Assembly: GCA_964586145.1 (NCBI GenBank)
Contig: CAZPHH010000017.1
Coordinates: 1 to 63,664 of the forward strand
DNA: 63,664 nt
Direction: 5' to 3'
Origin: JAFGJQ01 sp964586145
Lineage (GTDB): Bacteria; Planctomycetota; Phycisphaerae; UBA1845
The translations under genes were made by a program, and so were the position numbers. Shown in pieces: positions 36,901-45,424 of this stretch. The notes under the pieces were generated by a model. That model had not been told where the DNA came from, searched no databases, and worked only from the letters and a program-made list of their open reading frames with translations. Numbering within the stretch: position 1 is the stretch's first letter; each line of letters begins with the position of its first letter.

Positions 36901-37252
36901 AGCCGGTCACGGTGTTGAAATCCTCGTCCACCATGTTGAAGGAGTCAAAGGAGATCGCGAGTTCTCCGCCGCCCGTGCTGTCCACGCCGCCGGCGGGCAG
37001 ACCCTGCGCGGAAATCTGGACTCGCGCGAACCCCGTCGCCTCGCCGACAGCCGACTCACCCTCAATGCCGTCATCCCAGTTGAAGGATGTGCCGAATCCC
37101 AGCTTGTCCCAGAAGACCCCCCCGCCCGTGCCCGTCACCGAATCAAAGTTCTCCTCCAGCAGTTGGGCCGTCGCCTGTCCGACGAACACGGATCCCAGAA
37201 GGAAGAGCGCCGTCGCCATCCGGAACTTCGCCTGCCTGTAACCAGCCGCCAT
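33968..37252 (-). CDS. Large secreted modular protein with repeated beta-rich modules and dockerin-like tail
   Basis: The product has 1,094 residues. A signal peptide (ALFLLGSVFVGQATAQ) is followed by about five or six related modules. They share phrases such as ENFDSVTG, WDAGIEGE, TADVKG or NVKGTW, RLEDPEGDWIGFEQ, QSVGGLLSE and VYFDNLSI, and look like carbohydrate-binding-type jelly rolls. The tail holds the paired EF-hand pattern DADGDLDLLEF, CFSGE, DADGDGDVDLADY. No catalytic residues are seen, so binding or display on the cell surface is more likely. AAGGAG lies 9 bases before the ATG. It sits between the pilin-like gene and the glycosidase in the same orientation. Confidence 0.8.
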   Translation of the reverse strand: MAAGYRQAKFRMATALFLLGSVFVGQATAQLLEENFDSVTGTGGGVFWDKLGFGTSFNWDDGIEGESAVGEATGFARVQISAQGLPAGGVDSTGGGELAISFDSFNMVDEDFNTVTGFGGGPFLVGDGVTPNRTGSTTSWDSGIEGEHAFCVTRSGAVLNGEASAQGLTTGGVGGTGAGQIDVTDVVLNGGSWYAGLSWPIAGFPGGSGALTNPGFELGGWDVIYGWDVWADTSGSYPSVLIGSSAGAQSGDQYLKVWGQAPGMDSSGVAQTLRAEPGQTWELDCWTKHVTGDSIYGTDKYAEMRIEFYDGLNPEPIASESAVILDGASPLDVWIDNTPIQATAPAGTVSVRASLRLVKPSAQGGAALFDTVSFEVISGPPAFDLGDYSLTADIKGDADTGSGEVYGHYQLRVEDSNGNRLVFESQDPADGTWITLGGTLDEAIEKNWLDVPTNGVFNLGSETLKVMVLFDPNRSPTWGTGGTLTVDNLTLTNDRPDGSSFGGSLAWLNLPATSVIDPRYLMLTADVKGNTVGGHYALSLQGFTAIPNVDEGFDGITVDYSRLLAGPGDASGSAVDWHSAIQYNEVFFGSSNATITNTGGVWARALTTGGYGDDGGCMQIEVLDVWPKSTGYWYAGTAWRNQALGSTDLSEVTLTANVKGTWNPAWLQTPAQYVLRLEDPEGDWIGFEQTYDGTYQSVGGLLSEANASGASGYGNGVFDIDTNLNYRVSIVFIGLGVPGDGNWGGVLTIDDVYLSASPTPKLEEAGRVTFAQTADGTFQSVGGLLSEGSSTWAPCGGQFFPEWGYHSYNWDAGIEGETAFAGFGWGASMQTASAQGCTDCGVGGSGGGVFTGKGFNSPSGSWYWVGVAWPFLEINMSNLSQVSFTVDIKGVWDPGAGETPGAVTIRLEDQNGKRISRDSSAVTGNYQTLGGTLNTFSAEAGFSTTSPTYTATIIVFGARAPDWGKGATVYFDNLSIIDPTGTVISENFDTVVGPTPGLLSGLDAYGVTLTMQNGVHSWGDSGSLVIDNLRYTPIPRSCDADGDLDLLEFAVLQACFSGEGGGVAPGCECADADGDGDVDLADYVLLSEFFTGPQ

Positions 37253-37465
37253 GGTATTGGCTCCTTGCTTCTTTCGGTCCCCGATGGCCGCCGGACCGGG
37301 CGGCTGCCGAGGAGCGTTGCCTGTCTTTCCAGTCCTTTGTCGCTCCAGTTCCCTCCGGCACGCCGAGAGCGGGTCATGCAAGCAGGCCCCTCTGCGTTCC
37401 GGCTCACGCCTACAGTCGCTCTGCCTCTCCTCCTCCATGTGAAGATCGAACGTGCGGGCCGACCG

Positions 37466-38602
37466 TCACTCTCCCTGCCCGTGCGGGTTGTACGGTGACA
37501 CTCGAACACGGGGCGCGTATTTGCAGGGCAGTACGCGATTCACTGCGAGGTTCAGGGCATACTCCACCGCCCGCACCGTTTCACCATGCCCGTCGGCAAA
37601 CGTCACGTTGAGTCGACCTTTGGTGTGCCGATTCGTCGGAATCCGCCACGGATGCGATTGCTGAGAGTTGCCGAGATACGGCCCGTTCCAGCCCTGGACT
37701 TGTTCCGTGCTGTTGATCAGTGCGGCGTACTGGTTTGCGAACATACCCGAATTCGCCTGATCCCTGCTCTCCGGGCCGGCCTCGAAGAACAGGCCGACCT
37801 GGCTCGGGCCGTGGATTTTGCCGAGCTCTCCACGCAAACGCGCCCCCGGACCGGAGAAGCATTCGCTGGAAGGACCGTAGAACTCCCCCCCGCGGCACTC
37901 CTTCCAGCCCCCGTCGTTTGCCCGCACAACTCTCCAGCAGCTCGGCCACCGGTCCACGTCGTCCGCCCCGTCGCTACCGGCCACATCCTCGTTCACGCCG
38001 TAGCTGAGGCGGCCCCAGTAGGCCATTCCCTGGGCGGGGTTGACCGGGATCCTCGGGTCGCCGGACCCGACGAGCCCTTCATGACGCGGGAAGTACGAGC
38101 TGGACAGAAGGACCGGATCCGACGGGCACGTCAGGAAATCCAGGTCTGCGTTGACGTACTTCAGGCGGGACTCGGCCTCGGAGTAGAGGGTGGCCCGCAC
38201 TCCCCAGTCCCAGTTGTTCCTGCAGCCTTTCGTAAGAACCTGGGCCAGCGCCACGGGCCAGGCCAGCAACTCTCCTCCGGAGCCGTAGGCAAACCGCTGT
38301 CGCCCCGGGTCGGCCGCCGCCGTGTTCCAGGACGACGCCGCAAGCTGCACACGCCCGTCGTGGTCCACGGCAAAGGACATCGCGGCTTGTCCGACCCCCC
38401 GCATATGGGCCAGGCATTTGATTAGCTTGGCCTGCTCCCGTGCGTTTCGCAAAGAGGGCAGCAGAATCGAAAGCAACAACGCGATGATGGATACAACCAC
38501 CAGCAGCTCGATTAACGTGAAAGCAGGTCGGCATCCACGTACGTTGATCCGCCGCACGGCCCTCTGGGCATCGCTTCGGTCCATTTGAATCCCGTTCATC
38601 AT
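37466..38602 (-). CDS. Type II/IV pilin-like protein with prepilin cleavage motif
   Basis: The product has 378 residues. AFTLIELLVVVSIIALLLSILLPSL is a class III-type prepilin N-methylation motif, cleaved before the Phe by a prepilin peptidase. The large C-terminal part ends near HTKGRLNVTFADGH, close to the H-X9-DG tail of the large planctomycete pseudopilin family (DUF1559-like). Such proteins are numerous in planctomycetes and are thought to form surface or secretion pseudopili. Its ATG overlaps the LacI stop as ATGA, so the pair are translationally coupled. Confidence 0.87.
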   Translation of the reverse strand: MMNGIQMDRSDAQRAVRRINVRGCRPAFTLIELLVVVSIIALLLSILLPSLRNAREQAKLIKCLAHMRGVGQAAMSFAVDHDGRVQLAASSWNTAAADPGRQRFAYGSGGELLAWPVALAQVLTKGCRNNWDWGVRATLYSEAESRLKYVNADLDFLTCPSDPVLLSSSYFPRHEGLVGSGDPRIPVNPAQGMAYWGRLSYGVNEDVAGSDGADDVDRWPSCWRVVRANDGGWKECRGGEFYGPSSECFSGPGARLRGELGKIHGPSQVGLFFEAGPESRDQANSGMFANQYAALINSTEQVQGWNGPYLGNSQQSHPWRIPTNRHTKGRLNVTFADGHGETVRAVEYALNLAVNRVLPCKYAPRVRVSPYNPHGQGE

Positions 38603-39747
38603 TCCACCGGTTCCTGCCCGTTCCCCGAGCCCTCGGACGTTGCCTGACCACGCACCGGCGCAGCCGCCTCCGCGTGGAGGTCGTCACCCGCCGCCCGGTC
38701 GGTTCCTGCGACGACGGTCCCGGCCGTTCGAGTCGGGGGCGGTCCCGTCGATTCATTGACTTCAAAGTAACTCGGCAGCGTCTTTCGGAAGCAACCCTTG
38801 ACCGTTCCCTTCAACAGCCGGGACAGGCCCAGGGCCGCCTCCAACCCCAGTTGGACCGCGTCTTGGCAGACCGCCGTCATGGTGGGATGCACGCTGAACC
38901 GCATTTCCGAATCATCCACGCCCACCACGGACAGATCTTCGGGGATCCGCACGCCCAGACGGTGCGCCTTGTTCACGCCGCCCACCGCCAGCACCTGGTC
39001 GCCGAAGTAGATGGCGGTCGGAGGCTCGGCACGGCGCATCAGCATCTCGATGATCGTCGCGCCGCCGGAGAGACTGGCTCGCTGCCGAAACACCAGATCC
39101 TCGTCGACGGCCAGGCCCGCCTTTTCCAACGCCTGCTTGTAGCCCTCAAACCGGTCCAGATGGTCGCAATCCGGCACGGCGTTCATGGCGAACGCGATGC
39201 GCCGGTGCCCCAGGCCGATCAGGTATTCGACTGCACGAACGCTGTCGGCCCGGGAGTCGCAGTCGATGAAGCTCACGCCGGGAGAGTCGAAGCGCTCGCT
39301 GATTACCACCGCCGGGAAGCCCTCGTCGGCAATAGTCTGGCAGATGTGCCGCGACTGCGCCGTGGTACGCAGCAGCACGCCCCGCACGCCCATCCGCACG
39401 AAGAACTGCGTGTACGTCTCGCTCGTGGCCTTGTCGCGGTTCACGTTCAGCATCACGACGTTCAGACGCGACTCGTCCAGCCCGCGGAGAACGCCCGCGA
39501 CCAGGGCCGAGTCGTACACGCCGTTAAGCAGCGCCGAATCGTAGATGTTCGCCTGTCGGCCCACGTGCGCGTAGCCGACGTTCGTCGTCACACGCCTTCC
39601 CATCGGCGCCACGTACCCTTCCCCGTTGACGACCGCCAGGACCTTCTCGCGCGTTCGCGGGGTCACAACCGGATCGTTGTTCAACGCCCGGGAGACCGTC
39701 GCGATTGACACGCCGGCCCGTTTGGCAATGTCCCGTATCGATGCCAT
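38599..39747 (-). CDS. LacI-family transcriptional regulator
   Basis: The product has 382 residues. The N-terminal helix-turn-helix IRDIAKRAGVSIATVSRALNN with VVTPRTREKVLAVVNGEGY is typical of LacI/GalR. A periplasmic-binding-protein-like effector domain follows (GVLLRTTAQSRH, FPAVVISERF, GHRRIAFAMNA, PTAIYFGDQVLAVGGV, DLSVVGVDDSEM). The last 50 residues are a low-complexity tail absent from most relatives. Given its position it likely represses the neighbouring carbohydrate genes until an inducer sugar binds. A 17-base palindrome at 41910-41926 is a candidate operator. AGGAAGTG precedes the ATG. Confidence 0.92.
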   Translation of the reverse strand: MASIRDIAKRAGVSIATVSRALNNDPVVTPRTREKVLAVVNGEGYVAPMGRRVTTNVGYAHVGRQANIYDSALLNGVYDSALVAGVLRGLDESRLNVVMLNVNRDKATSETYTQFFVRMGVRGVLLRTTAQSRHICQTIADEGFPAVVISERFDSPGVSFIDCDSRADSVRAVEYLIGLGHRRIAFAMNAVPDCDHLDRFEGYKQALEKAGLAVDEDLVFRQRASLSGGATIIEMLMRRAEPPTAIYFGDQVLAVGGVNKAHRLGVRIPEDLSVVGVDDSEMRFSVHPTMTAVCQDAVQLGLEAALGLSRLLKGTVKGCFRKTLPSYFEVNESTGPPPTRTAGTVVAGTDRAAGDDLHAEAAAPVRGQATSEGSGNGQEPVE

Positions 39748-40043
39748 GGATCACTTCCTGCGTGAGCCGCGCCGGCTTCTCCTTCCGCCGACGCCGTTGT
39801 TCCTGTAACCGTTTCTCTCGCGGACAGAGGAGGCCATGCGTCTGAGGTCAAACCGGATCGCTCCGTTTGCCGTCCTTCGCTCTGCCGCCGGTGGGACCGG
39901 GAGGGCGGTGCCGGGACCCGCATCCCACCCCACCGCTGACTCGCTCCTGTCGCCAATCCTGCCCGCCGTCACGGATCGTCGAGACACGTCTCGACCCCGG
40001 CACGCGAAACCTGCAGGCATCGCCGGATGGACGACCGTATGCA

Positions 40044-40973
40044 TCATGCGACGCGGCGTCCGTGCCGCCTTCCTTTCTGTCGCCGCAGCATCGCCGCACC
40101 GCCGAACACCAGCAGCAGGGCCGCCGACGGCTCCGGAACGATGAACTGATCCGCCACACCGGCGAGATACGTCCCGTACGCGCTAGGCATGCCCAGACTT
40201 GACAGGACGCCGCTCAGATCGATGTCGCTGACGTCATCTTCATAGATGTTTCCGTAGATGACCAGCGCCGCGAGCAACGTGCCGCGGTTGTTGGCGTGGT
40301 ACAGGTCGGTGGAATGCAGATTGCTCCACCCGGTGCTTTCCCACGCGTCGCCGACCGGGGCGATCCGGGACGTGCCCGCACCGGCCAGGGCGTTCACGTC
40401 CGCCGTGGACAGAGCGTAGCCGTCCCGCAGCTCCTGCTGCATCTGCGCCGGACCCCCCGGGAACGAGGGCGAAGCCCCCTCATAGAACGAATGCCCGGGC
40501 GCCCGGGCCCAGGTCTCGAAGCCGATCACGCCGGCGGCCGGACTGTGGGCCGCAACCGCCTGATACATGCTGACAAAATCAGCCCGATGGGCGGCCAGAT
40601 TGCCGATATGGGTCGGCCGCGTCGAATAGTCCTGCAGAATCACGTAGTCCCACGTCTGCCCGGGGGCGATCGCCGACGTGATGATGCCCGTATTGGTGGC
40701 CAGGTGCTGCCCCAGCGTCCACCCGGACTGCGCCCCACTGACGACGTACGGTGTCATCTGGCCGGCGGCCGTCGCGATGTCCTTTACAAGCGCATCCACG
40801 CTTCGCGTGCTTCCGCTGCCCAGCGTGAAGCTGTTCCCGTAAAAGAGTAGGTTCAGCTTCGCGGCCGGCGCCGCTGCCGCCGGCACGAGGACTGCCAGAA
40901 GGGCGACCACAAGGACGACCCGGCCTGTCGGCACGAGGGCGCCCGCTCGATCTGCCTTTGTGTATGGAATCAT
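40044..40973 (-). CDS. Secreted SGNH-hydrolase-like protein with PEP-CTERM signal
   Basis: The product has 309 residues. An N-terminal signal (VVLVVALLAVLVPAAAAPAA) is followed by LLFYGNSFTLGSG, the GDSL/SGNH block I with the nucleophile Ser, and ends with DLYHANNRGT, which matches block V (Asp-x-x-His). The tail VPEPSAALLLVFGGAAMLRRQK is a PEP-CTERM sorting signal that an exosortase would process. SGNH enzymes often deacetylate polysaccharides, which would fit the neighbouring glycosidases. GGAGGT precedes the ATG. No exosortase gene is present in the window. Confidence 0.8.
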   Translation of the reverse strand: MIPYTKADRAGALVPTGRVVLVVALLAVLVPAAAAPAAKLNLLFYGNSFTLGSGSTRSVDALVKDIATAAGQMTPYVVSGAQSGWTLGQHLATNTGIITSAIAPGQTWDYVILQDYSTRPTHIGNLAAHRADFVSMYQAVAAHSPAAGVIGFETWARAPGHSFYEGASPSFPGGPAQMQQELRDGYALSTADVNALAGAGTSRIAPVGDAWESTGWSNLHSTDLYHANNRGTLLAALVIYGNIYEDDVSDIDLSGVLSSLGMPSAYGTYLAGVADQFIVPEPSAALLLVFGGAAMLRRQKGRRHGRRVA

Positions 40974-41082
40974 GCTTACCTCCACTTCCTGAGTGCTGCC
41001 GCACTGCGTAGTCCTAAGGGACCGTTGCGTCCGGCGCCCGTCGCATCGCCTGGCCGCACACCGACGGACGCCTCGCAACATC

Positions 41083-41775
41083 CTAGCGACGGCGCAATGC
41101 CACCACACCACCCAGCAGAAGCAGGGCCAGCGTTGCAGGCTCCGGCACGAAGTCCATTCGGATCGCGCCCAGGTAATAGAACCCGTAGGTGTTGGCGTTG
41201 TTCGGCCCCGGGCTCACGTTGATATCGATCTCGCCGGCCGCCGTGGGCTGGATGCCGCTGATAATCACGACATTGCTCACATTGCCGACAGACTCCAGAC
41301 ACGCCATACCGCTGTTGAGCCCGATGATGTCGTACTGCGCCTCGCGCTTGTCGGACGACCCCAGACGCGACGCGAAAACCGTGAAGTTGTACGTCAACGA
41401 TGGGTCAAGCCCGGTCAGTCGCAAGCCCGCCGTCGGCTGAGTCTGGTCATACCAGGGCTGGGTGCAGCCGTACAGGCTGTCGCGCGCGGCCGCCGGATCG
41501 AAGATCGCGGCGTCGCCGGTCGGCGACGTAGTGCCGTTGGGGTTGGCCGACGTGGTGTAGAACGAATCGTAGACGTACATCCCGATGCCGGTCGGCGCGC
41601 CGGTGTCGTCCACGGAGTCGGCGATTGGATTCTGGTGCCAGTCCATGTTGTTGTAGTTGCCGGCCGTCGGATACTCGACGGTGCCGAAATCGTAGAACAC
41701 ATTCACGGCGTGGGCCGGCATCGCCGTGGCCAGCAGACCCGCCAATACGAGCACAATCATTCGTGAACTTTTCAT
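41083..41775 (-). CDS. PEP-CTERM protein of unknown function
   Basis: The product has 230 residues. It has a signal peptide (MIVLVLAGLLATAMPAHA), a beta-rich body (VNVFYDFGTVEYPTAGNYNN, LRLTGLDPSLTYNFTVFASRLG, GEIDINVSPGPNN) resembling small carbohydrate-binding or fibronectin-like domains, and a C-terminal VPEPATLALLLLGGVVALRRR signal. It is exported and anchored by an exosortase. AGGAGGAT precedes the ATG at 41775. It is the most upstream gene of the minus-strand carbohydrate cluster. Confidence 0.82.
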   Translation of the reverse strand: MKSSRMIVLVLAGLLATAMPAHAVNVFYDFGTVEYPTAGNYNNMDWHQNPIADSVDDTGAPTGIGMYVYDSFYTTSANPNGTTSPTGDAAIFDPAAARDSLYGCTQPWYDQTQPTAGLRLTGLDPSLTYNFTVFASRLGSSDKREAQYDIIGLNSGMACLESVGNVSNVVIISGIQPTAAGEIDINVSPGPNNANTYGFYYLGAIRMDFVPEPATLALLLLGGVVALRRR

Positions 41776-41822
41776 CTTGCCATCCTCCTGGAACGAGTGA
41801 GAGAGAGACTGCCGCCGGCCAC

Positions 41823-41838
41823 TGCTCCACTTGGAGCA
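41823..41838. promoter_or_regulatory. 16-base palindrome in the leader of the PEP-CTERM gene
   Basis: TGCTCCA (41823-41829), CT, TGGAGCA (41832-41838) form a perfect palindrome about 50 bases before the PEP-CTERM start. It may be a protein-binding site or a short hairpin. Confidence 0.3.
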
Positions 41839-41909
41839 ACATCGATGACCGATCGGAGAGAAGCCAGATGCGACTGCCATGACGGGAAACCCCGTGCAAA
41901 TGGGTGGTA

Positions 41910-41926
41910 ACAGTTACGGTAACTGT
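41910..41926. promoter_or_regulatory. 17-base palindrome, candidate LacI-family operator
   Basis: ACAGTTACGGTAACTGT is a perfect palindrome around one base. On the other strand it reads GTTACCGTAAC at the centre, the pattern seen in operators of E. coli GntR, a LacI-family member (TTACCGxTAA). It lies in the 602-base region between the minus-strand carbohydrate cluster and the divergent GH31 gene, so the LacI-type regulator at 38599-39747 is the natural candidate. Confidence 0.5.
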
Positions 41927-42302
41927 GTCACGTCTTGAATCATAACCAAATGAGACCCCCGCCTGCAATACCCAAGTGCCCAGATTCCGGAAAAATACTG
42001 CCCGTGCTGTCAACGGCCGCTTCGGCGAGCAGCCCGGGGCGGTCCGATGCGACCCGATTCCGCCACTATGGAAAATCGGAACTATCTCGCTGGCAGATAC
42101 TTAGGGAAGCTGCGCGGGGTCAGATGGAGCAACGAGAACACCGAATTGGGTGCCGAAACCAGCCTGCGTCACCCGGGAGGGCCGCGAACATGGGCGAGCG
42201 CTACCCGGAACCCAAACCGAGTCATGAAACACTGTAACACACCTCCCGATCAGACATTGCGTGACCGGTCAGGCAGGGGGTTGGGATTCCCCACGGCGGC
42301 TT

Positions 42303-42331
42303 TTGACCGCGCGCGGGAGCGTTCTTACACT
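42303..42331 (+). promoter_or_regulatory. Sigma-70-type promoter for the GH31 gene
   Basis: TTGACC (42303-42308) and TACACT (42326-42331) are separated by 17 bases. Transcription would begin near 42338, giving a 40-base leader with AGGAG just before the ATG at 42378. Confidence 0.5.
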
Positions 42332-42377
42332 GCCGCCGCGTGACGGACACCAGGCAACCCTTCGGCGAGGAGTGAAG

Positions 42378-45335
42378 ATGTCAAACGGAGATCGGATCCA
42401 TCGGCTCGTTGGAATCTCGTTGTTTCTGATCGCCGCGCCGGCGATGGCTGGGTGGGAGCACATCGGGGCGGCGGGAGAAACCGGGTACGAGCCGGCAGCG
42501 GCGGTCTTTCGGTTCGCCAATGCCCTCGTACGCGTGGAGGCCGTAAACGAACACGTGCTCCGCGTGCGGATGACGCCGGGCAGCACCTTCGGCCGGGACT
42601 TCTCCTGGGCGGTGGCCGATGCCACGCCGCGGGGCAAACTGAAACGGGAGGCCGTCGACGAAGGGGAGGGGTACGAGGCGTTTTCCACGGGCGCACTTAC
42701 CGTGCGGGTCCACACTCGTCCGTTTCGCATGGAGGTCCTTGACGCGGAGGGACGAACGCTCGTCCGCGACGAGGCCGCACGCGGCATGGGCCGGCGGCGA
42801 GTGAACGAGGAGTGCATCGCCGTCCGGGTCTGGCAGGAAATGCCGGACGGGGTGCGCATCTACGGGTTGGGTGAAAAGGCCGGGCCGCTGGAACACAGCG
42901 AACGGGCGTTCAGCATGTGGAACACGGACGCCTGGGGATACGGGCCCACAACCGATCCGCTCTACAAGTCCATTCCGTTCTTCCTGGTGGAACGCGAAGG
43001 GCGGTATCACGGCATCTTCCTCGACAACCCCTGGCGAACGTCGTTCGACTTCGGCAAGGAGGACCGCAACGTGATGAGCTTCGGGGCGGAGGGCGGAGAA
43101 CTGAACTACTACGTCATCGCGGGCCCCGGCCCGAAAGACGTGCTGCAGCGATACACGGACCTGACCGGACGAATCGAGTTGCCGCCGAAATGGGCGCTCG
43201 GCTACCACCAGTGCCGCTACAGCTACTACCCGGAGGCCCGCGTGCGAGAAATCGCAAAGACCTTCCGTGCGAAGAACATCCCCTGCGACGTGATCTACTT
43301 CGACATCGACTACATGGACGCGTACCGCAGCTTCACGTGGCATCCGGAGTGGTTCCCCGACCCCAAGAAGCTCACCGACGACCTCAAGGCCATGAACTTC
43401 CACACCGTCGCCATCATCGACCCGGGCATCAAGCACGAGCCCGGTGACGCTGTGTACGACTCCGGAACGAAAATCGACGCCTGGCTGAAGCGGCCGGACG
43501 GTGAGCCCTACGTGGGTCGGGTGTGGCCGGGCGACTGCGTCTTCCCCGATTTCACGAACCCCGCCGTTCGCGACTGGTGGGCGGGGCTGTTCCCGCCCTT
43601 TCTGCAGGCGTGCGGCGTGGACGGCATCTGGAACGACATGAATGAGCCGGCCAACTTCGCCGGGCCGAACAAGACCCTGCCGCTGGATGTCCGGTTCGAC
43701 AACGAGGGAGAGCCGGCGCCCCACCGAGCGTGCCACAACGTCTACGGCCAGCAGATGGCGAGGGCCACCCTGGAGGGCATTCGCCGGACCCGCCCGGACC
43801 GTCGGCCATTCACGATGACACGGGCCACCTACGCCGGCGGGCAGCGGTACGGCGCCGCGTGGACGGGGGACAACATCAGCAATTGGGAGCACCTGCAACT
43901 CAGCATAACCATGACGATGGGGTTGGGCGTTTCAGGAATGCCGTTTGTGGGGCCGGACATCGGCGGGTTCGCTCACGGACCGACGCCGGAGCTGTTCGCT
44001 CGTTGGATTCAGGCGGGCAGTCTCCTGCCGTACTGCCGCACGCATACGGCCTGCTACAACCCGGACCAGGAACCCTGGTCGTACGGGGCCGAAGTGGAAG
44101 AGATCGCCCGGCAGTCGCTGCGGCGGCGGTACGAGCTGATGCCGTACCTGTACACGCTGTTTGAGGAGTGCGCGCGGACGGGCGTGCCCATCGTCCGGCC
44201 GATCTGGATGGAGTTTCCGGGCGAGCACCCGTGGTTCGAGGACACGGCCTTCATGCTCGGGTCGGATATCCTGGTCTGGCCGATCGTGTGGCCCGACGCG
44301 CGGGAAGGGCACGTTTCACTGCCGCCGGGCGTCTGGTTTGACTGGCATACGGGGGAGATCCACGGCGGCGGCCAGCCGGTGCTCGTGCCGGCGGGTCTGG
44401 ACCATCTGCCGCTGTTCGTGCGGGCCGGGTCGATCATCCCCATGCAGAGCGCGGTCGAATCGACGATGGAAACCCCGGTGGAGCCGCTGATTCTGGACGT
44501 CTGGCCGTTCGGAGAGTCAAAGGGTTCGCTGTACGAGGACGACGGGCAGTCCATCGCGTATCGACGAGGGGAGTTCTGCAGAAGCGAATTCACATGCCAG
44601 GCCGACGAACACACGATAACGATCTCTCTGCCCGCCTGCCCCCAGACTGTCGGCGGAACCGCACCGCTGATTCGGTTTCGCGGTTTGGGCCGGCCTGTCG
44701 CCTCCGTCGTGGTGACGCCAGAGGGTCCTGAAACAGCCGCACATATATCGGAGCCGGCAGGCGACGAGCCCCTGACGGAACCCGGGGCGTTTCGATTCGA
44801 CCCGGTCTCTCGCGCGTGGCTGGTCCGGGTGTTGCCGCGGACCCGGGGGCAGACGGTGCTTGTGAGACTGGTCGACGGCGACGGCGTGGCTCGCGAAGCG
44901 GTCACCCTGCGGTTCGATGAGACGGAGCAGCCGATCCGCCATCACCGGAGCGTGCTGCCGCCGGTATATTCGGAGGGCGGGGTGGAGGTGGTCGTGCGTC
45001 ACGCGGGGAATCCGCAGTTGCTGCTGCCGCGGCTGCGACTGTCGGCCGAGGCGTTGCCGATGCTGAGGGTGCGTCTGGCAACGGACCACGCGACGACGCT
45101 GGGAGTGCAGTTCGCGACGGAGCAAGAGCCGACACGGTCCGACCAGCCGGCCATGAGGTTCGCCATCACGGCCGATGGCAAGGTTCATGAGTATTTTTTT
45201 GACCTGCAGGCGGCGTCGGAAGGCCGGTGGTCGGGGACTGTGTACTGGGTGATGCTGAGCTTTCCGGACAACAGCAGGCAGGGGGAGACAATTCGCGTGG
45301 AGAGCGTCGCGTTTGAACCCGCGGCGGGAATGTGA
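42378..45335 (+). CDS. GH31 family alpha-glycosidase, secreted
   Basis: The product has 985 residues with a signal peptide (LVGISLFLIAAPAMAG). It has the N-terminal beta-sandwich, then a TIM barrel. The nucleophile is D420 in GIWNDMNEP and the acid/base is D498 in AWTGDNISNWEHL, both in the family positions. MPFVGPDIGGF and the C-terminal beta domains are also typical. GH31 enzymes are mostly alpha-glucosidases or alpha-xylosidases, and specificity is not clear here. About 200 residues beyond the usual end (from about 790) form another beta-rich module, perhaps for carbohydrate binding. It diverges from the LacI cluster and probably belongs to the same regulon. Confidence 0.92.
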   Translation: MSNGDRIHRLVGISLFLIAAPAMAGWEHIGAAGETGYEPAAAVFRFANALVRVEAVNEHVLRVRMTPGSTFGRDFSWAVADATPRGKLKREAVDEGEGYEAFSTGALTVRVHTRPFRMEVLDAEGRTLVRDEAARGMGRRRVNEECIAVRVWQEMPDGVRIYGLGEKAGPLEHSERAFSMWNTDAWGYGPTTDPLYKSIPFFLVEREGRYHGIFLDNPWRTSFDFGKEDRNVMSFGAEGGELNYYVIAGPGPKDVLQRYTDLTGRIELPPKWALGYHQCRYSYYPEARVREIAKTFRAKNIPCDVIYFDIDYMDAYRSFTWHPEWFPDPKKLTDDLKAMNFHTVAIIDPGIKHEPGDAVYDSGTKIDAWLKRPDGEPYVGRVWPGDCVFPDFTNPAVRDWWAGLFPPFLQACGVDGIWNDMNEPANFAGPNKTLPLDVRFDNEGEPAPHRACHNVYGQQMARATLEGIRRTRPDRRPFTMTRATYAGGQRYGAAWTGDNISNWEHLQLSITMTMGLGVSGMPFVGPDIGGFAHGPTPELFARWIQAGSLLPYCRTHTACYNPDQEPWSYGAEVEEIARQSLRRRYELMPYLYTLFEECARTGVPIVRPIWMEFPGEHPWFEDTAFMLGSDILVWPIVWPDAREGHVSLPPGVWFDWHTGEIHGGGQPVLVPAGLDHLPLFVRAGSIIPMQSAVESTMETPVEPLILDVWPFGESKGSLYEDDGQSIAYRRGEFCRSEFTCQADEHTITISLPACPQTVGGTAPLIRFRGLGRPVASVVVTPEGPETAAHISEPAGDEPLTEPGAFRFDPVSRAWLVRVLPRTRGQTVLVRLVDGDGVAREAVTLRFDETEQPIRHHRSVLPPVYSEGGVEVVVRHAGNPQLLLPRLRLSAEALPMLRVRLATDHATTLGVQFATEQEPTRSDQPAMRFAITADGKVHEYFFDLQAASEGRWSGTVYWVMLSFPDNSRQGETIRVESVAFEPAAGM

Positions 45336-45424
45336 TCCGATCTGCCGGCCTTCACCGCGTGATGCGTGTGCGGGACGACGATCGGATCATGGACGTCTGG
45401 CTCACCGAGAGCGGCGGCCGTCCG

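Noticed and set aside
39800..39815. Second LacI operator near the regulator start (TGTAACCGTTTCT)
   Set aside because: It is only an imperfect palindrome and differs from the 41910 site at key positions.
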